This document shows, one piece after another, positions 25,285 through 34,152 of a DNA stretch of 64,000 bases (the first letter of the stretch is position 1; each line of letters opens with the position of its first letter). The notes under the pieces are model-generated. The model did no database searches. It saw nothing but the letters and a program-made list of their open reading frames with translations, and had not been told where the DNA came from. The translations under genes were made by a program, and so were the position numbers. Location of the stretch: assembly GCF_014836545.1 (NCBI RefSeq), contig NZ_JACSQS010000011.1, positions 58,467 through 122,466 on the forward strand, written 5' to 3'. The stretch is from Stenotrophomonas lacuserhaii (GTDB lineage Bacteria > Pseudomonadota > Gammaproteobacteria > Xanthomonadales > Xanthomonadaceae).

Positions 25285-26834
25285 CCGTTGCCTCTCAGGC
25301 GTCGCAGCAGGTCGCGCTTGTCCACCTTCCCACGCGGAGTCAGCGGCAGCGTATCCAGGGTCAGCAGGCGGGCCGGCACCGCATAGTACGGCAGCTGCCT
25401 CTGGGCATGCGTGCGTGCCTGCTGCACATCGGCGCTCACCGGTGTCAGCACGCTGGCCAGGGTGCGGGAATCCAGTTTCAGGGTCGCTGCCTGTTCGACG
25501 CTGCTGGCTTGCTCAAGCACGCGCGACACCGCGTCGAGTTCCACACGGAATCCACGGACTTTCACCTGGTCGTCGGTGCGTCCCAGATGCTCCAGTTCAC
25601 CGTCGGAGGTCCAGCGGCCCAGGTCGCGCGTTCGGAACATCTTCCAACCGGCTCCCAGGAACGGATCATCGTGATAGCGCTCCGCCGTCAGCGCGGGATT
25701 GCCCGCGTAACCGGCGGTGACGCATAGCCCGCCCGCCCACATTTCGCCTGTTTCGCCCACTGCGCAGGGCTGGAACTGTCCATCGAGCACGTAAACGGTG
25801 TTGTTCGGCGTAGGTTTGCCGATATTGATGTGGCCGCTGCCGCGCTGGTGGCGGTGCATCGTATTGACAATGGTGGTCTCGGTGGGGCCACAGCCGTTGA
25901 AGAACGTGCAGCGTTCGCCCCAGTGCGCGGCCAGGCTCTCCGCGCAGGGTTCGCCGGCAACGGCGACCGTCTGCAGCCTGCTGCACCGGTCGCGGTCCAG
26001 TCGACGGAGAATGGAAGGGGTAGCGATGATGACGTCCACGCTGGCCGCCGCCGCCTGCATGTCATCCTCCCGGATGATCAGGGTACCGCCTTGACAGAGC
26101 GTGCCCAGGATCTCCCAGGCGGACATGTCGAATGCGATGTTGAGCAGCTGGCTGACCCGCATGCCGGGGCGGATGCCGAGGTTGCCGGGTGCGGTAAGCA
26201 GGATGTTGCACAGGTTGCGATGGGTCACCTTCACCCCATTGGGCATACCGGTGGTGCCCGATGTGTAGAGAACGAGGGCTGTCGAATCAGGCCGGACGCA
26301 TTGCGGCAGCCACGCCGAGGCGCCGCCATGGCCCATGCTGTCTTCGATGACCAAGGTGCTGGCGCCGGACAGACTGCTTGCCAATTCATGATGCTCACGC
26401 AGGCACAGAAGTGTCTTGCAGCCAGCGTCGTCGACCAGCCGGGACAACAGCGCCGGCGGCACCAGGCGTATATCCTGCGGCACATATGCGGCCCCAAGCT
26501 TCAGGATGGCGATGATCGCCACCAGCATCGGGATGGAGCGGGTGACGAACAACCCAACGGCATCGCCGGTTCGTACGCCTGCCGCTTGCAGGCGCGCGGC
26601 CAGCTGGTCAGCGTCACGTACGAGGGCGGAATAGGTGATCGAGGTTGCACCATGCTGGGCTGCCACGGCACCGGGTTGGCGGTCTGCCCAGAAGGCAACG
26701 GCCTCGTGCACGAGTGCGTGATCCGGCGTAGCGGCCGGGCCGCAGCTCAATGTCCGGACGGCGATGTGGGGATGTTGCTGGATCGATGTGGGGGGCCAAT
26801 TGCCTGCAAAGCAGGATGGAGCGTCGAAGACCAT
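25281..26834 (-). CDS. Stand-alone AMP-forming adenylation enzyme (NRPS A-domain-like)
   Basis: 517 residues from ATG 26834, with AAAGGA 6 nt upstream. All adenylation core motifs are present: the A3 P-loop LVLYTSGTTGMPNGVKVTH, A4-like NIAFDMSAWEILG, A5 FFNGCGPTETTI, A7 FRTRDLGRW, A8 GRTDDQVKVRGFRVELDAV and A10 PLTPRGKVDKRDL with the catalytic Lys. No carrier-protein or condensation domain follows; the protein ends shortly after A10. Motifs look NRPS-like rather than acyl-CoA-synthetase-like. It is fused by a 4-bp overlap to the membrane flavoprotein gene, the same domain pair found in one polypeptide in fungal TmpL. Substrate unknown. Confidence 0.88.
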   Translation of the reverse strand: MVFDAPSCFAGNWPPTSIQQHPHIAVRTLSCGPAATPDHALVHEAVAFWADRQPGAVAAQHGATSITYSALVRDADQLAARLQAAGVRTGDAVGLFVTRSIPMLVAIIAILKLGAAYVPQDIRLVPPALLSRLVDDAGCKTLLCLREHHELASSLSGASTLVIEDSMGHGGASAWLPQCVRPDSTALVLYTSGTTGMPNGVKVTHRNLCNILLTAPGNLGIRPGMRVSQLLNIAFDMSAWEILGTLCQGGTLIIREDDMQAAAASVDVIIATPSILRRLDRDRCSRLQTVAVAGEPCAESLAAHWGERCTFFNGCGPTETTIVNTMHRHQRGSGHINIGKPTPNNTVYVLDGQFQPCAVGETGEMWAGGLCVTAGYAGNPALTAERYHDDPFLGAGWKMFRTRDLGRWTSDGELEHLGRTDDQVKVRGFRVELDAVSRVLEQASSVEQAATLKLDSRTLASVLTPVSADVQQARTHAQRQLPYYAVPARLLTLDTLPLTPRGKVDKRDLLRRLRGNG

Positions 26835-27254
26835 GAGTGTCCTTTCCGCGCGGACCGCGCAGGCTCGGAATCGATAGCGGTCCGTTTCAACCGCGGGCAA
26901 GTCTAAGAACGTTTCGGCGCTGTGAAATGTGAGCGATCACCGGGTCTTGGGCGATGTCCATTGAATTTTGAGATCGCACCAACGAGCATCAAAGCGCTTG
27001 CTGATTCATGTGTCTTGACGAGACGCCGCTCGCCGCAAACGCCGTCAGCCACCGCGCACGGATCCCGCCCAGCAGCGTGCGCGGACTGTCGTGATGAACC
27101 AGCCGATGGGGGCGGACGGTGCAATGGCGGCATGGCCGCGCAGGTGCCCGGCGGCCACGGTGTCCTGCTCTTCACTTTGCGTCAGCTAACGTCTGCCCAG
27201 TCCTTCAGGAGCGTGATCCATGCAATTGCTGGTTGTCGGTCCTTGAGTCCCGCC
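26835..27254. other. Divergent intergenic region, 420 bp
   Basis: This region separates the adenylation gene (minus) from the MFS gene (plus). Its left half is visibly more AT-rich than the surroundings (for example 26920-27020) and should contain both promoters. Frames open on both strands here have no recognisable domain. A short leader frame at 27220-27246 is listed separately. Confidence 0.5.
27207..27246 (+). other. Possible leader peptide frame (8 codons) with ideal ribosome site
   Basis: AGGAG at 27207-27211 is followed 8 nt later by ATG 27220, which reads MQLLVVGP and stops at TGA 27244-27246. The MFS ATG (27255) lies only 8 nt beyond that stop and lacks an equally good ribosome site, so ribosomes may reach it by reinitiation. 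This is a short motif and may be chance. The MFS frame could also start at TTG 27243 or GTG 27213. Confidence 0.35.
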
Positions 27255-28502
27255 ATGCATCGCCGCTCAATGTGGGTAGCGGCGCTCTCCACCGTCGTGG
27301 AGTGGTACGACTTCACCCTCTACCTGTACTTCGCCACCGTGCTCTCACGGGTGTTCTTCGGCGGCGGCGAGACCGCCCTGTTGGTCACGCTTGCCGGCTT
27401 CGCGGTGTCCTACCTGATGCGTCCATTGGGCGCGCTGTGCTTCGGCCACCTGGGCGACCGTCTGGGTCGACGCTGGATGCTGCTCGCTTCGATGGCATTG
27501 ATGGCCGCGGCGATGCTGGCCACGGCGCTGCTGCCCACCCATGCCCAGATCGGTGCGGCCGCCGGCGTGCTGCTGTTGGCACTGCGCTGCGTGATGGCGT
27601 TTTCAGTGGGCGGCGAATACACCGGCGTGGTCGCCTACCTGCTGGAAAGCGCGCCGCCGCAGCGACGCGGGCTGGTCACCTCGCTGGCGTCCGCGGCAAG
27701 CGAGGTCGGGGCGTTGCTGGCGGTTGCGTTGTCGGCGCTGACCGTGGCGCTGTTGCCGCCGGCGGACCTGGATAGCTGGGGCTGGCGGATCCCGTTCTTC
27801 GTCGGCGCCGCGCTGGCGCTGCTGATCCTGCTGGCGCGCTCGGGCATGCACGAATCGCCTGAGTTCGAACGCCAGCAACGCGAAGGCAGCGTGCCCAGTG
27901 CGCCGATACGGCAGATCCTGCGCACTCATCCGGGGGCAGTGGCGCGCACCTTCGCGATCTCCGCGCTGGGCTCGATCACGTACTACGTGGGCATCACCTA
28001 TGTGCCGGCATTCCTGCATGCCAATGGGCGCGGGGAGGGCGAGGCGTTGTGGCTGTCGACCATCGCCGCAGTGGCGGTGATCCTCGCCACCCCACTGTTC
28101 GGGCTGCTGTCGGACCGGTTTGGTCGGCGCCCGCTGCTGCTGGGGCTGACCCTGCTGTCGGCGCTGCTGCCGCTGTCGATGTTCGCGTGGATGGCGCAGG
28201 CATCGACGCTGGGCGTGGTCGGTGCAGCGGTCGTCCTGGCCTGCGTGGCTGGTGGCATCAGTGCCGTGGCGGCCTCGGCCACGGCCGAACAGTTCCCCGG
28301 CGAAGGTCGGCTGAGTGGACTGGCACTGGGCGTGACCATGGCCACGGCGGTATTCGGTGGCGCCACGCCGTGGCTGGCGCAGTGGTGGGTGGAGCGCAGC
28401 GGGTGGAACGCTGCGCCCGGTGCGATGATCGCCATCGTCGCGGTGCTGGTGCTGCCGGTGCTGTGGCGCCTGCCGGAAACCCGCCCGGCACCGCTGCGGT
28501 AG
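27255..28502 (+). CDS. MFS transporter, metabolite:H+ symporter (MHS) family
   Basis: 415 residues from ATG 27255 (TTG 27243 and GTG 27213 are in frame). Twelve hydrophobic segments. The first helix carries the MHS hallmark STVVEWYDFTLYLYF, and the loop 2-3 motif reads GHLGDRLGRRWML; FSVGGEYTGVVAYLLESAP and LSDRFGRRPLLL are further family motifs. Relatives carry dicarboxylates, proline/betaine, shikimate or aromatic acids; the substrate cannot be told here. It is monocistronic and followed by a GTGACGACC hairpin repeat before the convergent nucleoside hydrolase gene. Confidence 0.9.
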   Translation: MHRRSMWVAALSTVVEWYDFTLYLYFATVLSRVFFGGGETALLVTLAGFAVSYLMRPLGALCFGHLGDRLGRRWMLLASMALMAAAMLATALLPTHAQIGAAAGVLLLALRCVMAFSVGGEYTGVVAYLLESAPPQRRGLVTSLASAASEVGALLAVALSALTVALLPPADLDSWGWRIPFFVGAALALLILLARSGMHESPEFERQQREGSVPSAPIRQILRTHPGAVARTFAISALGSITYYVGITYVPAFLHANGRGEGEALWLSTIAAVAVILATPLFGLLSDRFGRRPLLLGLTLLSALLPLSMFAWMAQASTLGVVGAAVVLACVAGGISAVAASATAEQFPGEGRLSGLALGVTMATAVFGGATPWLAQWWVERSGWNAAPGAMIAIVAVLVLPVLWRLPETRPAPLR

Positions 28503-28566
28503 CGGCCCGCAGGGTGCCGGTCAGGACGAACGGCATAGCCACGCCCGGCGCGCGCAGCGGACGGCC

Positions 28567-28587
28567 GTGACGACCAACGGTCGTCAC
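28567..28587. repeat. SMAG-like hairpin (GTGACGACC type)
   Basis: GTGACGACC-AAC-GGTCGTCAC, a perfect 9-bp stem followed by CACCA, lies between two convergent genes. The same stem recurs at 29722, 29849 and 54646. Confidence 0.8.
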
Positions 28588-28623
28588 CCACCACCAGAGG
28601 ACGGCCAGCGGCGGTTCCTGCCG

Positions 28624-29574
28624 TTACAGCGACAGGGTTCTTTCGATGTCGGCCAGCACGGCGCTGGCATCCACGCCGATCGCGATCGACTGCATCGCCT
28701 GGCCGTCCCAAACGCTGGGACCGAAGGCCATGCCGGCCGGCTTGGGGATGGTCATCCCGCGTGCCACGCCGTCGGTGGCCACGCGTACGCTGGCATGCTC
28801 GAATTCGAACAGTTCTGGCCGCGTCAGCGCGATGCAGGCACAGCAGTCGTGCACCACCATGCCCTTGTGGCCGGCCTGCAGGTAGAAGTCGACATAGTCC
28901 TGCGACAGCGCACGCACCAGGTCCGCATCGGCGCCACCGGCGTGGGCCAGTGCATCCAGTCCGTGGCGATCCATCTCCACCTGGGTGGTGACGTCCAGGC
29001 CGATGGCAGTCACCGGCCAGCTGGCGGTGAATACGATGTCGGCGGCTTCAGCGTCGCCCCAGATGTTGGCCTCGGCGGCCGGGGTGATGTTGCCGTTGAC
29101 ATGGAAGGCGCCTCCCATGATCACCACGCCGCGCACCAGCGAGGCGATATCCGGCGCTTCGCGCAGGGCCAGTGCCAGGTTGGTCATGCGCCCCACGGCG
29201 ATCAGGGTGACCTGGCCCGGCTGCGCACGGACCAGGTCGATGATCAGCTGGTGCGCGCTGCGCGGATCGGCGGCCACGTCCAGCTGCGCCGGCACCGGGT
29301 GGTTGCCCAGGCCGTTGTCACCGTGGATGTGCACCGGCCAGGCTTCGGGCTGGGCATCGGGCTGCAGCGGGCCGGCGGCGCCGCGCGCCACGGGTGCGTC
29401 CAGGCCCCAGGCCTGCTTCAGGAACAGTGCGTTGTGGGTGGTCGATTCGACGGCGGCATTGCCGAACACGGTGGTGACGGCCAGCAGGTTCACCTGCGGG
29501 TGCTTGTGCAGGTACAGCAGCGCCAGGGCGTCGTCGACGCCCGGGTCGGTATCGAAAATAACGTTGTGCATCAT
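28624..29574 (-). CDS. Nucleoside hydrolase (IunH/Rih family)
   Basis: 316 residues. The defining calcium-site motif FDTDPGVDDALALLYL is at residues ~7-22, preceded by MMHNVI. TVFGNAAVESTTHNALFLKQ, ALREAPDIASLVRGVVIMGG and NIWGDAEAADIVFTA are further family blocks, and Asp/His residues near DCCACIALTRPELF complete the active site. It hydrolyses the N-glycosidic bond of ribonucleosides to base and ribose. Base preference cannot be read with confidence. No transporter or pentose gene adjoins it, so it appears to be a lone salvage gene. Confidence 0.93.
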   Translation of the reverse strand: MMHNVIFDTDPGVDDALALLYLHKHPQVNLLAVTTVFGNAAVESTTHNALFLKQAWGLDAPVARGAAGPLQPDAQPEAWPVHIHGDNGLGNHPVPAQLDVAADPRSAHQLIIDLVRAQPGQVTLIAVGRMTNLALALREAPDIASLVRGVVIMGGAFHVNGNITPAAEANIWGDAEAADIVFTASWPVTAIGLDVTTQVEMDRHGLDALAHAGGADADLVRALSQDYVDFYLQAGHKGMVVHDCCACIALTRPELFEFEHASVRVATDGVARGMTIPKPAGMAFGPSVWDGQAMQSIAIGVDASAVLADIERTLSL

Positions 29575-29685
29575 GTTGTTTTTCTTCTTCTGTCCGGGGT
29601 GGTGCGGGGCGCGCTCAGCGGCTGCCCGTAGCGTAGTGTCTCAAGTGTCCGGACATGATGACAGGCGGGCCCGGCGAGAGGGGGC

Positions 29686-29867
29686 TGACGACCAGTGGTC
29701 GTCATTCCCGGGCCGAAGAGCGTGACGACCAACGGTCGTCACCCACCAGGGACGGTCGTCACCCACCAGGGACGGTCGTCACCCACCAGGGGGCGGCAAT
29801 GCCCATCGGTAGCGCCGAGCCACGCTCGGCGAGCGCAGCGGGAGGGGCTGACGACCAACGGTCGTCA
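29686..29867. repeat. Cluster of SMAG-type hairpins with a 20-bp tandem array
   Basis: In the 308-bp gap between nucleoside hydrolase and the TonB receptor are several hairpins. TGACGACC-AGT-GGTCGTCA is at 29686-29704, GTGACGACC-AAC-GGTCGTCAC at 29722-29742 and TGACGACC-AAC-GGTCGTCA at 29849-29867. A GTAG-headed SMAG hairpin (stem CGCCGAGC) is at 29809-29831. Between them ACCCACCAGGGACGGTCGTC is repeated 2.5 times at 29741-29790. The array looks like slippage copies of one hairpin arm plus its CACCAGGG tail. The orientation suggests it may also end the upstream-facing transcripts. Confidence 0.85.
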
Positions 29868-29882
29868 CCCACCGAGGACAGT

Positions 29883-32039
29883 TCAGTACTTCCAGCGCAG
29901 GCTGAAGGCCACGAAGCGCGGTTCGCCGTAATTGTTGTAGTCCAGGTTGGCCCAGTAGGTCTTGTCGAGCGCGTTGCGCATGCTCAGCGTGGCGCTCCAG
30001 CTGTCGCTGATGCGGTAGCTGGCGTTGAACTGCACCAGCGCATACGCCGGCTGGTTGACCGTCACCGTGCCGCCCGGCGGGTAGGGCACGTTGAAGCCCT
30101 GCACCTTGCTCTGCCACTGCACGCCACCACCCAGGGTCAGGCGCTCCCAGGCGCCACGCAGGCGCACGCTGGTGTTGAGCTGCAGGAAGTCTTCGGGCAG
30201 GTTCGCATACAGCAGGTCGGTGGCCGCGCGGGTCACCTTGACGTGGGTGAATCCGGCATTGACCGTCCAGCCCGGCAGGATCTCGCCGTTGAGGTCCATT
30301 TCCCAACCGCGCGCCTTGGTGCCATTGATGCCGATGTAGGCCGAGCTGCCATCGCTGAGCGAACCGTCCGGCACGCTGGCATCGCGCACGGCGTAGTTGT
30401 CCTGCTTCGCTTCGAACACCGCGGCATTGGCGGTGAAGCGGCCGTCCAGCCACTGCGACTTGATGCCTGCCTCGACATTGGACCCTTCCACCGGGGCCAG
30501 CAGGTTCTCGTTGCGGTCCTTGTAGTTCTGCGGATTGAAGACCTCGGTGTAGCTGGCGTACCCGGAAACATTCGGAGTGATGTCATACACCAGGCCCACG
30601 TACGGGGTGACTTCGTCATCCACCTTGTAGGCGCCGCTGGTGGCGGTGTAGGTGTTGGCGGTGCTGTAGGCGCGGGTGCGGGTTTCCCACGAACTCAGGC
30701 GCGCGCCGGCGATCAGCGAAAGCGGTTCTGCCAGGCGCAGGCGGGTGGAGGCGTACACGCCGCGCTGCGTGGTGCGCGCATCGCGGTGCGCGCCGGTGCG
30801 GTTGACCACCAGCTCCGGCGCATTGCCATCCCAGGTGTGGATGTTGGGGATGTCGTAGCGCCAGCCGCCGGTGGGGGTCATGGTCCAGGCGGTGGACTGC
30901 AGATCGGAGAAGCTGCCACCGAACACCACGTCGTGCTCGCGGCCGAACAGCCCGAAGGTGCCCGACAGATACACGTCCACGCCCTTGCGGGTGTCGTCTG
31001 TCTCGCCCGCTGCACCCAGCAGGTAGATGCCTGCACCGGTCGTCGCATCCGGATACCCGCTGCCGTACACGCGCACGTTCTGCACGTTGCCGCGGGTGTA
31101 GGCGGTGTTGACCTTCAGCAGCCAGTTTTCGCCGAAACGCTGTTCCAGGTTGGCGAACGCGGTGCTGGTCTGGCGCTGCCACCTGGCCCAGTCCGGGGCC
31201 AGGTTGGTGCTGCGCGGCAGGTGCGAGAAGCTGCCGTCGCTGTTGAAGAACGGCACCGTGCCCCAGGTGGTGGCGGTGGGGTTGTTGTCCTGGGTCTGGA
31301 AGCCGACGGTGACGGTGGTGGACTCGGTCAGGTCGCCTTCCAGTACCGCCATGCCGGACATCTTGTCCTCGCTGTAGCGGTCGTAGTAGTAGTCCTTGTC
31401 CTGCCAGGCGGCGACCACGCGGCTGCGGAAGCGGCCATCGGCGGTCAGCGGCGCGTTGACGTCGGCCTGCATGCGGCGGAAGTCCCAGCTGCCGGCACTG
31501 ACCGCGAAGGATGCGTCGAAGTCCTTGCCCGGGCGCTTGCGCAGCAGGTTGACCGTGGCCGACGGGACGCCGGCGCCGCTGAGCAGGCCATTGGCACCGC
31601 GGATCACTTCGATGCGGTCGTAGAAGGCGGTGTCGTATTCCTGGTTGGTCGAGCCACTGTAGGTCGGCAGGCCGTCCACCTGGAAGTCGGTGATTGCGAA
31701 CCCGCGCGCGTAGTACAGCGGGCGCTGGGTGTCGTAGAAGGAGACGTTGACGCCGGTGACGTTGCGCATCACATCGTTGATGCTGAACAGCGATTCGTCC
31801 TGCAGGCGCTCCAGCCCGATCACGGTGCTGGACTGCGGCGTCTCCTGCAGGGTGATCGGCAGGCGCGTGGTGCTGGATGCAACGGCGCGGCTGCCGCGCA
31901 CGCTGACTTCGTCGAGGGTCTTGGCATCCGGGGCGGCGCCGGCATCGGCAAAGGTATCGGCCAGGGCCGGCGCGGTGGACAGCGCGGCCAGCAGGGCAAC
32001 GGTCAGCGGTGCGTGGCGGAAGGAGGGAATGGCAGTCAT
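29883..32039 (-). CDS. TonB-dependent siderophore receptor (FpvA/FhuE type)
   Basis: 718 residues with a signal peptide (MTAIPSFRHAPLTVALLAAL). TLDEVSVRGSR at about residue 40 includes the TonB-box region. The plug domain covers ~60-190 (ETPQSSTVIGLERLQDES, YARGFAITDFQVDGLPTY, YDRIEVIRGANGLLSGAGVP), then a 22-strand barrel ending in FVAFSLRWKY with an aromatic last residue for outer-membrane insertion. There is no N-terminal signalling domain, so it does not talk to an anti-sigma factor. A Fur-type box overlaps its promoter (32119-32147), consistent with iron repression. The ligand, probably a hydroxamate or other ferric siderophore, is not determined. Confidence 0.95.
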   Translation of the reverse strand: MTAIPSFRHAPLTVALLAALSTAPALADTFADAGAAPDAKTLDEVSVRGSRAVASSTTRLPITLQETPQSSTVIGLERLQDESLFSINDVMRNVTGVNVSFYDTQRPLYYARGFAITDFQVDGLPTYSGSTNQEYDTAFYDRIEVIRGANGLLSGAGVPSATVNLLRKRPGKDFDASFAVSAGSWDFRRMQADVNAPLTADGRFRSRVVAAWQDKDYYYDRYSEDKMSGMAVLEGDLTESTTVTVGFQTQDNNPTATTWGTVPFFNSDGSFSHLPRSTNLAPDWARWQRQTSTAFANLEQRFGENWLLKVNTAYTRGNVQNVRVYGSGYPDATTGAGIYLLGAAGETDDTRKGVDVYLSGTFGLFGREHDVVFGGSFSDLQSTAWTMTPTGGWRYDIPNIHTWDGNAPELVVNRTGAHRDARTTQRGVYASTRLRLAEPLSLIAGARLSSWETRTRAYSTANTYTATSGAYKVDDEVTPYVGLVYDITPNVSGYASYTEVFNPQNYKDRNENLLAPVEGSNVEAGIKSQWLDGRFTANAAVFEAKQDNYAVRDASVPDGSLSDGSSAYIGINGTKARGWEMDLNGEILPGWTVNAGFTHVKVTRAATDLLYANLPEDFLQLNTSVRLRGAWERLTLGGGVQWQSKVQGFNVPYPPGGTVTVNQPAYALVQFNASYRISDSWSATLSMRNALDKTYWANLDYNNYGEPRFVAFSLRWKY

Positions 32040-32118
32040 GGCGGCTTCGATGTGGGCGTGTGAGTCAGGCAGGGCAACGCCGGCGCAGGGGCCGGCAGCA
32101 GCTGGATCAGGGGCCTTA

Positions 32119-32147
32119 AATGTAAATGATTATCAAAGCCGTTACAA
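32119..32147 (-). promoter_or_regulatory. Fur-controlled promoter of the siderophore receptor
   Basis: On the minus strand TTGTAA (32142-32147), a 17-bp spacer and TACATT (32119-32124) form a sigma-70-type promoter. The Fur 7-1-7 sequence TGATAAT-C-ATTTACA (32121-32135) covers the -10 and half of the spacer; its left half is a perfect match and the right half keeps 5 of 7 positions. The receptor start is 80 bp downstream. Confidence 0.75.
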
Positions 32148-32181
32148 TTCGCATCGCTCGGGCGCGCCAGACAGATACAGA

Positions 32182-32205
32182 AACGGCCACCCGAAGGTGG
32201 CCGTT
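32182..32205 (-). terminator. Intrinsic terminator after mqo
   Basis: On the minus strand a 10-bp stem AACGGCCACC/GGTGGCCGTT with a TTCG tetraloop is followed by TTCTGT. It lies 28 bp past the mqo stop and upstream of the receptor promoter. Confidence 0.8.
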
Positions 32206-32233
32206 GGTGTGTTGCCGGAAGCGCGCCGCAGGA

Positions 32234-33940
32234 TTACAGCGCCTGCAGTTCCTCGTTCCTGTTGCGCTTTTCCTGCGGCGGCAACGGCGTTTCAGCCGGG
32301 CGCGCCACGGTCGCCGGAATGGCGGGCGGCTGGGCCACGTCGGCCGGCACGTCCAGGAACGGCAGCTTCAGCGTCTGGCTGGTCAGTGTGCGGATTTCGT
32401 TGGTCAGCGCCGGGCTCTCGTTGAGCTTGCGGCCGTAGGACGGCACGATCTCGCGCAGGCGGGTTTCCCAGCCGGCCTTCATCTCTTCCGGGAAGGCCTT
32501 GGCCATCAGGTCGAGCATGATCGGCGGCGAGGTCGAGGCACCCGGCGACGCCCCCAGCAGCGCGGCCAGGGTGTGGTCCTTGTCGGTCACGATCTCCGTG
32601 CCGAACTGCAGCAGCGGACCTTTTTCCGGGTCGTTCTTGATGATCTGCACGCGCTGTCCGGCGGTGACCAGGGTCCAGTCCTCGCGCTTGGCGTTGGGGT
32701 AGTACTTGACCAGCTCGGCCTGGCGGTCGTCGTCGTTCAGCTGGGCCTGGCTCATCAGGTACTTCACCAGGTCCAGGTTGTCCGCGCCCACGTTCAGCAT
32801 CGGCGCCACGTTGCTGTGGGTGACCGACGAATACAGGTCGAACCACGAGCCGTGCTTGAGGAACTTGGTGCTGTACAACGCGAACGGTCCGAACAGAACC
32901 ACCGGCTTGCCATCAAGCTTGCGCGAATCCAGGTGCGGCACCGACATCGGCGGCGAACCGGTTTCGGCCATGCCGTAGGCCTTGACCCCATGGCGCGAGG
33001 CGATTGCCGGGTCCTTGAACGCAAGGAACTGGCCGCCGACGGGGAAACCGCCGTAGTTCTTCGACTCCGGGATGCCCGACAGCTGCAACAGCTTCAGCGC
33101 GGCGCCACCGGCGCCAATGAAGACGAAGCGCGCGTGGGTGGTGCTCTCGTTGCCGGACTTGAGGTCCTTGACGGTCACGTTCCAGGTCTTGTCGTCGTTC
33201 TGGCGCAGCGCACTCACTTCATGACCCAGGTGCAGGCCGAAGTTCGGACTGCGCTTGAGCCCGTCGGTGAGCTGGCGGGTGATCACGCCGAAGTTGACGT
33301 CGGTGCCCAGCGGCATCCAGGTCGCGGCAACCTTCTGGTTCGGGTCGCGACCTTCCATCAGCAGCGGGGCCCATGCCTTGATCTGCGCGGGATCTTCGGA
33401 GTACTGCATGCCGTAGAACAGCGGATTCTTCACCATTGCCTGCTGGCGCTTGCGCAGGAAATTGATGTTTTCATCGCCCCACACGAAGCTCATGTGCGGG
33501 GTGGCGTTGATGAAATCGCTCGGCTGGCTCAGGCGGCCCTGGCGCACCTGGTGCGACCAGAACTGGCGCGAGATCTCGAACTGTTCGGCGATGCCGACCG
33601 CGCGCTTGGTCTCGATGCTGCCATCGGGCAGCTCAGGCGTGTAGTTCAGCTCGGCGAATGCGGAGTGCCCGGTGCCGGCATTGTTCCAGCCGTCCGAGCT
33701 CTCCTGGGCCACGCCGTCGAGCCGCTCGTAGATCTGGATGTTCCAGTCCGGCTGCAGTTCCTGCAGGTAGGTGGCCAAGGTGACGCTCATGATGCCAGCG
33801 CCGACCAGCACCACATCGACGGGTTTTTCGTTGCTTGCCGCCGGCACCGAGCGCGTGGTGAGCGGCCAGTACAGGAACAGTACCGACGACACCAACAGCA
33901 GCACGAGCAGGGCGGCTAAAGCCTTGCCAAATTTCTTCAT
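32234..33940 (-). CDS. mqo: Malate:quinone oxidoreductase
   Basis: 568 residues from ATG 33940. An N-terminal membrane segment ([20 protein letters not shown]) precedes the FAD-binding [20 protein letters not shown]. The Mqo signatures [50 protein letters not shown] and [15 protein letters not shown] follow, with [15 protein letters not shown] near the end. It oxidises malate to oxaloacetate and hands electrons to quinone at the cytoplasmic membrane, bypassing NAD-dependent malate dehydrogenase. The N-terminal anchor is longer than in many Mqo proteins. A single gene with its own terminator. Confidence 0.95.
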   Translation of the reverse strand: MKKFGKALAALLVLLLVSSVLFLYWPLTTRSVPAASNEKPVDVVLVGAGIMSVTLATYLQELQPDWNIQIYERLDGVAQESSDGWNNAGTGHSAFAELNYTPELPDGSIETKRAVGIAEQFEISRQFWSHQVRQGRLSQPSDFINATPHMSFVWGDENINFLRKRQQAMVKNPLFYGMQYSEDPAQIKAWAPLLMEGRDPNQKVAATWMPLGTDVNFGVITRQLTDGLKRSPNFGLHLGHEVSALRQNDDKTWNVTVKDLKSGNESTTHARFVFIGAGGAALKLLQLSGIPESKNYGGFPVGGQFLAFKDPAIASRHGVKAYGMAETGSPPMSVPHLDSRKLDGKPVVLFGPFALYSTKFLKHGSWFDLYSSVTHSNVAPMLNVGADNLDLVKYLMSQAQLNDDDRQAELVKYYPNAKREDWTLVTAGQRVQIIKNDPEKGPLLQFGTEIVTDKDHTLAALLGASPGASTSPPIMLDLMAKAFPEEMKAGWETRLREIVPSYGRKLNESPALTNEIRTLTSQTLKLPFLDVPADVAQPPAIPATVARPAETPLPPQEKRNRNEELQAL

Positions 33941-34152
33941 GGGAGTGATTCGTTTGGGGAGGGAATCAGGATGCGGGCCGGCCACATAGGCAGTGTGAAA
34001 ACACGTCAACCAGCGCGTGAACTGCGTCGGATGAGGCCGGTCACGGCGTCCAGTGGGCCTATTTTACCCGGTTGTGGTCCTGATTTGGTGCGACGCAGCA
34101 TCCTGCCAGAGACGCGGCGTGGGACGTGCCGCGCCGACCAGCCCTGAATGGC

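Noticed and set aside
26903..27175. Small minus-strand frame in the divergent gap
   Set aside because: 90 codons of Pro/Ser/Arg-rich sequence, no ribosome site near its start and no resemblance to a family.
29655..32063. Open frame of about 800 codons on the plus strand
   Set aside because: Antisense to the TonB receptor and without any recognisable motif; it also runs through the hairpin repeats.
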